64,000 nucleotides of DNA, from the NCBI GenBank assembly GCA_934644775.1, contig CAKUDB010000003.1, forward strand, positions 1 through 64,000, written 5' to 3'. The stretch is from an uncultured bacterium. GTDB taxonomy: Bacteria; Vulcanimicrobiota; Xenobia; Xenobiales; Xenobiaceae. Below the pieces are notes generated by a model. That model had not been told where the DNA came from. It did not search any database and saw only the letters and a program-made list of their open reading frames with translations. The position numbers and the translations under genes were made by a program. Positions 45,914-54,531 of the stretch are shown piece after piece. Position 1 is the stretch's first letter, and every line of letters begins with the position of its first letter.

Positions 45914-48433
45914 TTAAAAGTTATCTTCCCCACTAGGAGTACGCCCGGGCAACCAACCGGGCGTATTATTTGTAGGGGTAGCCTGCGGATCTTCCTTTTG
46001 GCCGCGCCGGTATAATCTTATTAAGTCGTATTTTCCTTTGTGAATCTCAATTAAGTAAATATCGCGAATATCTAACTGGCGAGCTAGAGAGAAAGTGCCC
46101 GTAGCCCCTTGCCAGCAGGGACGAGCCCCCTTTTCCTGAGGATCGGCACCAATGGAGTGCAAGTAGGCACCCATCTCTTGGCGACTTTTTACCCCATTTT
46201 TGTAGGCGCTAAAGATAATATTGGCAGCGTCGTAGGCGCTGGCGTCTAAGTGGGAAGGGGAAAGGCCGCCAAAGAGGTGGCGAAAGCGCTCGGCATAAAG
46301 TTTGGTAGCCGGTGTCGAGCTGTCGCTATGGAAGTAGCCAGAGAGGATCAAACCTTCTACAGCATTGCCACCTACGCTAATAAGATCTTTAGTAAAAGGA
46401 GCGACTTGGCCAGCTAGAGGTATCTTTAAGCCGCGTGAGCGCAACTCTTTAGCGAAAAGGGCTAAGGGGGTGCCCCGATGATCGGAGAAGAAGACGCAAT
46501 CTACCCCATCTTGTTCCAGTTTATCGATTACTCGATCGAATTTTACACCGGTAAATTTATTCTCTGAGCCGATTTGGCCGCCCAGAGCTTGGAAACTGCG
46601 GCGGAAATACTCAGCTACATTGGCTGAAAGGACGCTATCTCTATCTACCACAATACCTACTCTGCGGCAGCCCTTTTGCCATAAATAGCGAGCAATAACG
46701 GCACAGCGGGCCGCATTAGTGTCGCTGGCTGTAAAAATGTAGCGCCCTTGCTCCCAAATACCGGGTGCCGAGACTACCGGAGTAAGGATAGGCAACTGAG
46801 CTGAGTTAAATAAGGGTGAGAGGGCCAAAGAGAATTGCGAGCTAAAGGGGCCAATTACTCCACAATACTCTTTATCATTGCTAATACTGCTGCAAATACC
46901 GGCAGCTGTCTCCATATTGGAGCGATCGTCGTAAATATCTACTATGGCTAAACGCCCGTCTTTAGCTCCGCCATTTTTATTAAAATTTCTCTGAGCCATA
47001 GCAATACCATAAAGTAAACGATAAGCTTCCGGGGCGTCGCTGCCCGACAAGGTCATAAAAGCAGGTACTCTAAAATATGGCTTACCGCTCAAATGCACAT
47101 TTACATTTTCCATCATTATATGCGCTTCGGCGTCACTTGGATGACGAGTAAGGGCTTGGGAGAGGCAAGCCATAGCCTTAGGCCAGTTTTGTTGATTGAT
47201 ATAGAGGCGAGCCGTCTCTTTGTCGGGGTTGACCAATTCGTAAGGAATATCAAATTCCCAGCCCTGACTACTTTTTAAGTGGTAAAAACCGCCCCAAGCC
47301 CCCCAAATAAAAAGCAAGCTACAAATTAAGATTAGTATGGGAGCTAGCTTGGAAGTGGCGGCTGCTCGCGGTGCTTTTAGGCTGGGGGCCCCCGCCGAGC
47401 TAGCATTGGCTACTACTACGTGGCGCGGCCTTTTGATACTTTGGGCGGCTACCCGGCGAAAAGATTCAGCCCGCAATTCGTCTTTAAGTAGGGGATCGTC
47501 GGCGGCTACTACTGAGAGAATAGCAATTAAATCCCTAATCACTTGCTCCATATTTTGGTAGCGATCTTGAGGATTTACCTGCATACAGCGCAAAACCAAT
47601 TTGGCAAAATCGGGGTTGAGCTTAGGACAATAAGGGGTAAGCTGGTGGCGGCCATAGACTGGTGAAGGCGGCTTGCCAGTTAAAACAAAGTATAAAGTGG
47701 CTCCGAAAGAATAAATATCGCTGCGAGCATCGGTCTGGCCAGAATCTTCCCACACTTCCGGTGGAGCATAACCTACCGAGCCCACAGCGGACGTATCCCT
47801 TTTTTTGCTAGGATCGAAAAAGCGAGCTAAACCGAAGTCGATTAGTTTTATATGGCCATCGGAGCTGACCATAACATTTTCTGGCTTAAGATCGCGAAAG
47901 ATAACTGGCGGCTCTTGGCTATGCAAATATTCCAAAACCCGAGCAATTTCTAAAGCCCAGCGCAAAGCGTCCACTTCGCTAGGGGGGCCATTCTCTTCCA
48001 CTAGCTGGGCTAAAGTGCAACCTTCTATTTCTTCCATAAGTAAGAAAGTAGAGTCGCCTTCCGAGAAGAAATCGACAATTACTGGCAAGCTGCGGTGGAT
48101 TAAAGTAGAAAGTAGGCGGGCTTCGCGCTCAAAGCTGCGTTTAGCTTCGGCTAATTGGGATTTGTCGCGAAAATGGAGCTCTTTAAGAGCCCAAAATTTG
48201 CCCGGCAAGCGCAAGTCGGTCACTTTATAGACGGCCCCGAATCCGCCTTTGCCTAAAAGGCCCACCACTTTGTAGCGCCCTTGCAACACTTGGCCCTTTT
48301 CTACTACGGAAGTCGACTCACTCTCGAGCTCTTTAATAAAACCCGAAGTGGGCAAGGCCATAGGGCCGACAGCTAAGTTAAATTTCGGCTCTGAGGCGGC
48401 TTCTTTACCGCTTAGCGAATTCTTTTCAACCAC
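45914..48433 (-). CDS. Ser/Thr protein kinase fused to a periplasmic-binding (branched-chain amino-acid type) domain
   Basis: 839 residues. Kinase about 50-330: glycine loop GKGGFGAVYK, Lys84, FRDLKPEN (D181), DFG (199-201), and GSVGYAPPE. Membrane helix about 363-385. Outer part: one TPR-like unit (QNWPKAMACLSQALTRHPSDAEAH, about 410-450), then a type-I periplasmic-binding domain about 475-810 (FNKNGGAKDGRLAIVDIYDD, IGPFSSQFSLALSPLF, LDASAYDAANIIFSAYKNG). An active receptor kinase by motif. GTG start. The histidine kinase gene lies 10 bases upstream, so both are in one operon. Confidence 0.95.
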   Translation of the reverse strand: MVEKNSLSGKEAASEPKFNLAVGPMALPTSGFIKELESESTSVVEKGQVLQGRYKVVGLLGKGGFGAVYKVTDLRLPGKFWALKELHFRDKSQLAEAKRSFEREARLLSTLIHRSLPVIVDFFSEGDSTFLLMEEIEGCTLAQLVEENGPPSEVDALRWALEIARVLEYLHSQEPPVIFRDLKPENVMVSSDGHIKLIDFGLARFFDPSKKRDTSAVGSVGYAPPEVWEDSGQTDARSDIYSFGATLYFVLTGKPPSPVYGRHQLTPYCPKLNPDFAKLVLRCMQVNPQDRYQNMEQVIRDLIAILSVVAADDPLLKDELRAESFRRVAAQSIKRPRHVVVANASSAGAPSLKAPRAAATSKLAPILILICSLLFIWGAWGGFYHLKSSQGWEFDIPYELVNPDKETARLYINQQNWPKAMACLSQALTRHPSDAEAHIMMENVNVHLSGKPYFRVPAFMTLSGSDAPEAYRLLYGIAMAQRNFNKNGGAKDGRLAIVDIYDDRSNMETAAGICSSISNDKEYCGVIGPFSSQFSLALSPLFNSAQLPILTPVVSAPGIWEQGRYIFTASDTNAARCAVIARYLWQKGCRRVGIVVDRDSVLSANVAEYFRRSFQALGGQIGSENKFTGVKFDRVIDKLEQDGVDCVFFSDHRGTPLALFAKELRSRGLKIPLAGQVAPFTKDLISVGGNAVEGLILSGYFHSDSSTPATKLYAERFRHLFGGLSPSHLDASAYDAANIIFSAYKNGVKSRQEMGAYLHSIGADPQEKGARPCWQGATGTFSLARQLDIRDIYLIEIHKGKYDLIRLYRRGQKEDPQATPTNNTPGWLPGRTPSGEDNF

Positions 48434-48443
48434 TACTACTATC

Positions 48444-49727
48444 CTACCCCACTTCTTCCACAGGAACTTTGATAAGTATAACTATGCCTACAGCCGGAGC
48501 GGCTTTGGCTTCGATAGTGCCATTATGTTTGCGCACTACTTCACGCACTAAGCCCAAGCCGAAACAACTACTTAAGCCCGGATGGGAGTTGGCAAAGAAA
48601 GGCTCAAATAAACGGGGCAATTCTTCTTGGGAGATAAGCGTACTGTTGGTGACAAATTCTACCTGAACTTGCTGGTCTTTATAAATAGTACGAACTCTAA
48701 CAAAAGGATTGGGCGTTTGCTCAATCTTAATTAAATCGCGCAGAAAGGCTAAGATATTGGCAAAAGCTTGCGACCATTGGGTAGAGTTGGCCCGCACTTG
48801 GGGCAGTTGGCCATATTGTACCTGGGCGGCTATCTTATTTTCGGCAAAATCGTCGCGCAACAGCTCTAAACTATCGGCTACCACTTGATTTATATCGGTG
48901 GAAGCCCGTACAAATTGGGAGAAACTGACTTTATTTTCGTTTTCGATAGAAGTACGCGAGTAAACTAAGAGCTTTTCGATTATCCCTTTGCACTTTTGCA
49001 CTGCGTCTTGGATAATGTGCAAACGGCGAGAGTTGACTGGATCTTGCGAAGTGCGCGACAAACTGCCCACCATAGTCAGGACGGCGCTTAAAGGTTGGCT
49101 CAATTCGTGAGCGACTCCAGCGGCCAGGCGACCTACGCCAGCTAAGTGGCTCTCCTGGGCAATTTCACCTTTAAGCACTTGGATCTCTTCGTGGGCTTTA
49201 TTGAGGGCCTCTTCACGCACAAAGCGCGGAGCCATTAAAGAAGCTACCGAAGCGGCGGCCTTCATTAGGCTACACTCTAGTTCTCCGGGCTTATTGAGCC
49301 TATCCCAAACGGCAATCATGACGCCGCCGCCAGAATGGCCGTGCCAGACGGGTATAGCCACCATCCAGCGACCAGAGGCCCTAGATTCGGCCATTTCTCC
49401 ACTCTCCCAGGCTTGCTTAAGTAAATCTTTTACCATGCCTGGGCCAGTCTCTTCGGCGCTGCTGCCAGCTTTAGCCGCCAAGCGAAAGCCAGTCTCTTCA
49501 TGGCCGGGTTGTAAGTAAAGCGTACAGCCGTTGGCTTCAATCTCTTCTAAGCAAGCCTGGCAAAGCAACTGGGCCTGGCTAGCAAAGTCGTCAGTAATAA
49601 GGGGCGCTTCTTGCAAAGCCAAAAGGCTGCGCTGATAGGCGTCGCGCTTACGCAACAAGTTGTAAGACCACCAAGAGTAAAAGAGGGCCAGCGAAGTGGC
49701 AGCTAGCCAGACAAAGTAGATCAACAA
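48444..49727 (-). CDS. Atypical sensor histidine kinase
   Basis: 427 residues: one membrane helix (about 1-20), a GAF-like domain (about 45-165), a coiled linker, HisKA with the phospho-acceptor in GVAHELSQPL (H207), and an ATPase domain with PFFANSHPGLSSCFGLGL. The G1 Asp motif (DxGxG) reads TNSTLIS and the N box is weak (FANILAFLRDL), so ATP binding is doubtful. TTG start. No response regulator is adjacent. It is co-transcribed with the Ser/Thr receptor kinase, so cross-talk is possible. Confidence 0.85.
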   Translation of the reverse strand: MLIYFVWLAATSLALFYSWWSYNLLRKRDAYQRSLLALQEAPLITDDFASQAQLLCQACLEEIEANGCTLYLQPGHEETGFRLAAKAGSSAEETGPGMVKDLLKQAWESGEMAESRASGRWMVAIPVWHGHSGGGVMIAVWDRLNKPGELECSLMKAAASVASLMAPRFVREEALNKAHEEIQVLKGEIAQESHLAGVGRLAAGVAHELSQPLSAVLTMVGSLSRTSQDPVNSRRLHIIQDAVQKCKGIIEKLLVYSRTSIENENKVSFSQFVRASTDINQVVADSLELLRDDFAENKIAAQVQYGQLPQVRANSTQWSQAFANILAFLRDLIKIEQTPNPFVRVRTIYKDQQVQVEFVTNSTLISQEELPRLFEPFFANSHPGLSSCFGLGLVREVVRKHNGTIEAKAAPAVGIVILIKVPVEEVG

Positions 49728-50074
49728 GGTTAAAGACCGAACCTCACGCCAATTAGTTTTGCATTTGCTTTGGCTTAAGTTTTTACCCTTAGCCCTGGCT
49801 TCTCCTCTTCGACAAGCAATTACAAAAGCTAAAGCGCCCCCTAATCTTTTCCCAGCATAAACAAAATATTCTTAATGTTTAAAGATAAATAAAACTCTAT
49901 AACGGCGCTATATTAATAAGGGGGACTACTCCTTACAAAAACGGTACATCAAAAAAAAAAAAAATAGAGACAGGGAAGTTTTATCAATAAGAGCTTGTTT
50001 TCTTGCGGATATGAAGCTAAAAAAAGCCATATTATCAAGGATAGGACAGACTTATACCCTATCAAAAACGAAAA

Positions 50075-50126
50075 GTGGCCATATCCGGTTATTCCTCTAG
50101 ACATGGCCACCATTACAAGGTATAAT
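50075..50126 (+). promoter_or_regulatory. Promoter of the lipoprotein gene with an inverted repeat around its -35 box
   Basis: TAGACA (50098-50103), a 17-base spacer and TATAAT (50121-50126). The perfect inverted repeat GTGGCCAT (50075-50082) / ATGGCCAC (50103-50110) brackets the -35 box, so a dimeric regulator may bind here. The transcript would have a leader of about 350 bases. Confidence 0.55.
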
Positions 50127-50370
50127 GCATCCACAGTTTGCTTCGCTAAAAAAAGCTCAAAGCTAACTAGAGCCGCGTTTTTTAACGTGTTCTTTGCGCG
50201 ACTCTCAGTTAGTGGCAAGCCTTTAAGGAAGTAAGCTTACAGATGGTAATACGTTCTTTTGCGAGAAGAACGAAGCCCTCTGGACTTATCAAAACCTCAG
50301 CTATACCTCGTCGTATCGCAGAATCTTGACCGATTGCAGTTTGGCGACTTCTTCACAGTCAGGATCCTGG

Positions 50371-50392
50371 AGAAAAGGAGGGCTCCTTTTCT
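50371..50392 (+). promoter_or_regulatory. Hairpin in the lipoprotein leader
   Basis: AGAAAAGGA-GGGC-TCCTTTTCT is a perfect 9-bp stem in the leader, about 90 bases before the ATG. It may affect mRNA stability or translation. No T run follows, so it is not a clear terminator. Confidence 0.4.
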
Positions 50393-50483
50393 ATGCCCGA
50401 TTGTACCAAAAAGATATCGCTCGGGCAATAGGTTGGGAGTGCTGTTTTTATCATTTTTCCTTTACTTAGGAGATTCGTATTAC

Positions 50484-52136
50484 ATGACGTCACGTAACAA
50501 AAACATTTTCGCATTTGCTACCCTTACTGCTACTGCCGCTTTAGGCACCGCTTTGTTCGCCGCTGGCTGCGGTGACAGCGGCGACACTACCCCCGCTTAC
50601 CCAGAGGCTAATGCTAAGGGAACTATTAACCTCCGCTTGACTGATGTCAAGGACACTCTTAAGGCTAACAAGGTTGACACTTTAGCCTGTGTTATTACCA
50701 ATAAAGATGGTAAACGTTTATACACAACTAAAGATAAAGTTCAGATTAAGAATGTGACTGCTGCTGATAAGTCAGATAAGTCCGGTAAGATAGATACTGA
50801 AAAAGACACCTATGCAACTTTCCAACTGGATGAGTCTACATTCAAGGCCGTCCGTTCCGAGGACGCTACCATTACAGCTGTTTACTACAATAGCCAAGCC
50901 ACCAGCGCCGACAAGGACAAGATCCTCGGCTTTAGCGAGGACCAAATTAGCTGGTATGGCACTGATGACAAAGTAGCCAGCGAGAACGACAAGAAGTCTT
51001 ATGGCCAAGTTGATTCTGTCAGCTTCTTCCTCGACGCCGCTGATGTCAATCATATCCTGAGTGTTGCTCCTGCTGCTCCTGATATCATTGGCAAGGGCAA
51101 GACTACTAAGTTAGCTTACAAAGTCAGCAAAGGTGATAAGTACGCTAACATTATCGACTTCGTAGAGGTAAAGGGTGACGAGTATCTTACCAAAGACGAT
51201 GCCACTATCGTTGGCCAATACAAAGGCAATAAGTACACCGAGGCAGATGGTATTCAGTTGGTGGCCAAGTTTAACGGCGGTGAATTAAAGTCCGACAAGC
51301 CCGTATACGTAACCGACGCTAAGATCAGCGCTCTCACCGTAACACCTAAATACCCTGAGGTACTCGTTCCCGAAAAGATTGAGAATGTCGATTATGCTCT
51401 CGGTATGGAAGGTAAAGAAGTCACTGGTATTCCTCAGGCAATTACTCCTGGTAGCACTCCTGATGAAAAAACCTATGGCGTACGTCAGACGAGCGTTACC
51501 CCAGAGGTAACATGGGACACTACTAATGGTGGTAAGGAACCTGCTGCTTATGATGTTGCTAAGCTGGTTACTTACGCTGTTAAGATCGGTGATAAAGCCG
51601 CCGAAGCTACAGTTGCTACTGTTGATAAAAATACTATCAGCTTATTAAAAGCTGGTACCTATGATGTCGTAGGTACCATAGCTAAGAGTGACCTCACTGA
51701 TAATAAAGAGATCACTGGCAAGGGCAATGTCAAGGCTGTAAAGGCTGAGACAAAGGTAGGTTTTAGCACCGAAGCCAAAGTAAAAACTAAGGCCATAGAG
51801 TTTGAATCTGGAGCCGAACTTGCTAAATCGACTAGCGAGACTTATAACGTGTACGCTCAGTTCGTTGAGAACGTTCCGGGTGGATTTGCTTCCTATTTCT
51901 TTGAGATTCCTGTAGAGGGTTTTGACTATCCTGCTGCTACGCTCAAGCAAAAGGGTAACCCCTATCCTGCCACAGGTACCGAAGCTGCTCTCAAAGTCAC
52001 TAATGACAAGAATGCGTACAAACTTGAAGCTACAGACAAATTTGACACTACATCTGATGGAGATATCGATGTTGAAGTAGCTTTCACTACTTATACAAAA
52101 CTTGGTAGTGCTAAGTTAGCTGTAAGATCTAAGTAA
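50484..52136 (+). CDS. Large surface lipoprotein of unknown function
   Basis: 550 residues from ATG 50484, with AGGAG 11-12 bases upstream. An in-frame extension to 50259 is open but lacks a signal sequence. The signal peptide has a clear lipobox LFAAGC. The mature protein is rich in Lys, Asp, Thr and Ala, and shows repeated beta-like segments (LAYKVSKGDKYANI, ALTVTPKYPEVLVP, TAPEVTWDTT-type), which may be Ig-like units. Codon use is less biased to the neighbours' pattern (more GTx and AAG). No family recognised. Confidence 0.8.
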   Translation: MTSRNKNIFAFATLTATAALGTALFAAGCGDSGDTTPAYPEANAKGTINLRLTDVKDTLKANKVDTLACVITNKDGKRLYTTKDKVQIKNVTAADKSDKSGKIDTEKDTYATFQLDESTFKAVRSEDATITAVYYNSQATSADKDKILGFSEDQISWYGTDDKVASENDKKSYGQVDSVSFFLDAADVNHILSVAPAAPDIIGKGKTTKLAYKVSKGDKYANIIDFVEVKGDEYLTKDDATIVGQYKGNKYTEADGIQLVAKFNGGELKSDKPVYVTDAKISALTVTPKYPEVLVPEKIENVDYALGMEGKEVTGIPQAITPGSTPDEKTYGVRQTSVTPEVTWDTTNGGKEPAAYDVAKLVTYAVKIGDKAAEATVATVDKNTISLLKAGTYDVVGTIAKSDLTDNKEITGKGNVKAVKAETKVGFSTEAKVKTKAIEFESGAELAKSTSETYNVYAQFVENVPGGFASYFFEIPVEGFDYPAATLKQKGNPYPATGTEAALKVTNDKNAYKLEATDKFDTTSDGDIDVEVAFTTYTKLGSAKLAVRSK

Positions 52137-52149
52137 TAGTTCATCCCCC

Positions 52150-52217
52150 AGCTTTTAGTTTCTAGCTAAAAGTCTAGTCGGCCCGGAGCTTTGTTGAGAG
52201 GTTCTGGGCTTTTTTTA
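52150..52217 (+). terminator. Terminator after the lipoprotein
   Basis: CTTTTAG-TTTCTAG-CTAAAAG (about 52152-52172) and GCCCGGAGC/GTTCTGGGC (52181-52209, two G-U pairs) followed by seven T. Confidence 0.7.
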
Positions 52218-52264
52218 TTGCTAGCTAAACCGTTTACTGTAATCTATTTACTGTAAACTATTTA

Positions 52265-53341
52265 TTAGCCAGAATATTTTTCTAAATACATAAGGGCGGC
52301 CAAATGGTGGGCCCTTTGGTAGAATAAAGGCGAGCAATCTTGTCCAGTTTGTTTAGCTAAATAGGCTATATCTATATGGTAGCGCTCTTCCCAGCCTTGG
52401 AGTTGGGCTAAAAGTTCTGTTTGGGCTAAAGTTCTCGGCTTAGTCCAAGCTTCTTCGTTATTCAATAGGGCGCTCAATTGGGCTCTTTTAGAGGCTAGCC
52501 AAGCGCTACATTCAGCCTTAAGTGAAGCTGAAGCGTAGGCCAGACAATTGGCTTCTAGTTGTTGATAGTAATTATAATTGGCTAGTAAAAGTTCGGGTTG
52601 GCCAGCAGCCCCAGGAGAAGCTGGAAGATGCTCCGACCAAGCTAAATGGTGGGCGGGCCAAACTTGTTTAGCCCCTAAAGAGAGCAAATACTTAAAATTG
52701 GCCAGCTGTTCAGCTAAACAGAATTCATTTTGGGGAAAAGGTAAAGGAGCTTCACAACTATCGGCCGCCAGTAAGATCTTTAATTGGGGCAGCCAGAGGG
52801 CCAGTTGGCCTGGGCAATGGGCCGACACTTTAATAAAACGTACTTCCAAGCGGCCCAAAAAGAGCTTCTCTCGATCGGCCCACAAAAGGTTAGGCAACTC
52901 TATCGAACTAGTAGCAAAATAGGAAGCCTCAGCCCCTTTTTGGCGACGCTCTACTTCATAAGAATGCAAATCTTGGCGCATAGCCAAAAAGGTCTCTAAA
53001 GAGGAGGCAATCTGAAGCCTAGAGCCCAGCCTCTGCTTAAAAGCTCGATTGGCCCAGGCGTGATCCCAATCGCGGTGGGTATTAAGTAAAAAATAGCGGC
53101 TGGCCTTTAAGCCTACCTGGGCTAAAAGCTCTAGCGCTTCATTAAGCATATAAGCTGCTAAAGCGTTGTCCCAGCCGCTATCGATAAATAAGACGCTCTC
53201 GCCGCTAGCTAAAATATAAGCGGCCATAAAGCGATCTAATAAGAAACCGCCAGCCCAAATAGGCTCGCCCCAAACCGACTGAGAGGGCACTTCTAGAGGA
53301 AAATATTGGCAGCGTTCCCTTAAAAGCACAGTCTCTTCCAC
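52265..53341 (-). CDS. MBL-fold metallo-hydrolase
   Basis: 358 residues. The metallo-beta-lactamase fold is marked by FIDSGWDN, NTHRDWDH (87-94) and later His and Asp motifs (AADSCEAP, VWPAHHLAW). The metal motif HxHxDH reads HRDWDH, with Asp in place of the second His, as in some MBL subfamilies. The C-terminal part is helical. It begins 9 bases after ftsQ ends, so the two are likely one transcript. Substrate unknown. Confidence 0.85.
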   Translation of the reverse strand: MEETVLLRERCQYFPLEVPSQSVWGEPIWAGGFLLDRFMAAYILASGESVLFIDSGWDNALAAYMLNEALELLAQVGLKASRYFLLNTHRDWDHAWANRAFKQRLGSRLQIASSLETFLAMRQDLHSYEVERRQKGAEASYFATSSIELPNLLWADREKLFLGRLEVRFIKVSAHCPGQLALWLPQLKILLAADSCEAPLPFPQNEFCLAEQLANFKYLLSLGAKQVWPAHHLAWSEHLPASPGAAGQPELLLANYNYYQQLEANCLAYASASLKAECSAWLASKRAQLSALLNNEEAWTKPRTLAQTELLAQLQGWEERYHIDIAYLAKQTGQDCSPLFYQRAHHLAALMYLEKYSG

Positions 53342-53350
53342 CTTACTAAA

Positions 53351-54418
53351 CTAAGGAATAGAGGGGGCTTCCCCAGCCTTAACTACTCCGCCACCTTCAA
53401 AGTGGGGCACATGGATAACTTCAGGCGAGGCTTCATTGCCCACATCTACCCTTTGAGGGTAGATATTATCATTATTTTCAGGAGTAGCTTCAGGGGCCAA
53501 ACTGGGCTCAGATGGCTCGTTATCTTGCCTACTAACCGAGTTGGCGGAATTATCAGAGTTGGCGGAGTTATCTAAGTTATTATTTACTGCAGCCTCCGGC
53601 TCAATATCGTTAGCTGGCGGCGAAGTAGGAGCCGCCTCGGCTGGCTCATGGCTAGTGGCCCCTTGGGCTTTAGCTTCAGAAGGCTGGGAAGGAGCCACTG
53701 GGATAGGCTTATACTCTTTTATAAAAATATTATTAAAGCGAACGTCGACAACATCTATCTTTTTTAACTTCATCTTAAACTGGTTTAACAAAGTGCGGGC
53801 TATTTCCAATTTAACCTTAAAATTATCCAAAGTGCCCAACTTAATAAGGGTTTCATGCTCTAAAAAGTTGATATGGGCGCTGACGCTCTGCATACTGTCT
53901 ACAGAATAGAAGATAGGCTTTATAGAGATAGCCTTTTCAAACTGGGGAGCGGCTTTAAGGACAACATCTATTAGGGCATTTTTCATCTGGCCGCGCCTAG
54001 GTACAGAAAAATCGACCTTAAGGCGTGGCAACTCTAAGCCGGGGCGCTCTTCGCCCAAAATATAGCCATCCTGATCGACCATCAACCAATGCTTGGAACT
54101 CTTTTCCGAATAGACCAAAGCGAGCGGCTGACGCTCTTTTATGTTAATAACTACTTGACCATTTCTAGCTAAAGAGACGCTATTTTGTAAAATAGCCGGA
54201 TCGGTTAAGGGATGGCTGCCACAATTGAGCCAAACCGCCCAATAAAGTAAGCCCGGCTTATAAGGAGACTGGCTCTCTATCTCCTCAGCACTTAAAAGGG
54301 TGTTGCCCTCTAGGTGGATATGAGTAATCTTAAATACAGGCGAAAGAAGAAATATACCCTGGGCCATACAGAAAAAAATTATCAATAATACTCGCCGCAG
54401 CAAATGCATAGAATGCAC
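53351..54418 (-). CDS. ftsQ: Cell division protein FtsQ/DivIB with Pro/Ala-rich tail
   Basis: FtsQ links early and late division proteins. 355 residues: a short N-terminus, one membrane helix (VLLIIFFCMAQGIFLLSP), a POTRA-like domain (about 28-95; FKITHIHLEGNTLLSAEEIE) and a beta domain (about 100-215). After about 230 the tail is Pro/Ala/Glu/Asn-rich, longer than in usual FtsQ. GTG start with GAGGA seven bases upstream. It follows murC but a hairpin separates them. Confidence 0.9.
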   Translation of the reverse strand: MHSMHLLRRVLLIIFFCMAQGIFLLSPVFKITHIHLEGNTLLSAEEIESQSPYKPGLLYWAVWLNCGSHPLTDPAILQNSVSLARNGQVVINIKERQPLALVYSEKSSKHWLMVDQDGYILGEERPGLELPRLKVDFSVPRRGQMKNALIDVVLKAAPQFEKAISIKPIFYSVDSMQSVSAHINFLEHETLIKLGTLDNFKVKLEIARTLLNQFKMKLKKIDVVDVRFNNIFIKEYKPIPVAPSQPSEAKAQGATSHEPAEAAPTSPPANDIEPEAAVNNNLDNSANSDNSANSVSRQDNEPSEPSLAPEATPENNDNIYPQRVDVGNEASPEVIHVPHFEGGGVVKAGEAPSIP

Positions 54419-54468
54419 GGTCTATTCCTCGTTCTTGTCAAAATAGTTGGAGCCTAAAACGGAACAAA

Positions 54469-54507
54469 AGAGGACAGTTGCCCCAAAGCCAAGGCAACCT
54501 GCCCTCT
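54469..54507 (-). terminator. Terminator between murC and ftsQ
   Basis: Minus strand: AGAGGGCAGGTTGCC pairs with GGCAACTGTCCTCT (one mismatch, one bulge) and is followed by TTTTG. It would limit read-through from the mur genes into ftsQ. Confidence 0.6.
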
Positions 54508-54531
54508 ATATTAAGTTATTAAAAGCAGAAC

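Larger units (their letters stand above)
49728..50483. other. Intergenic region upstream of the lipoprotein
   Basis: About 755 bases. It contains an A-run of about 14 near 49951, the promoter near 50098-50126, and the long leader of the lipoprotein. An apparent minus ORF here (49949-50218) has no ribosome site and odd composition. I see no promoter for the histidine kinase with confidence. Confidence 0.5.

Noticed and set aside
45894..45970. GC-rich hairpin near the kinase stop as a terminator
   Set aside because: The CCCGG inverted repeat lies inside the kinase coding region (residues TPGWLPGRTP) and no T run follows.
49949..50218. Minus-strand 89-codon ORF
   Set aside because: No ribosome site, ends in a poly-Phe stretch from an A run, and overlaps the lipoprotein promoter region.
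50230..50330. c-di-GMP (GEMM-I) riboswitch before the lipoprotein
   Set aside because: An AAGCCC segment and nearby stem vaguely resemble the core, but the GNRA loop and the conserved spacing are absent.
50259..50483. In-frame N-terminal extension of the lipoprotein
   Set aside because: The frame is open but the signal peptide and lipobox start at ATG 50484; the extension would bury the signal.
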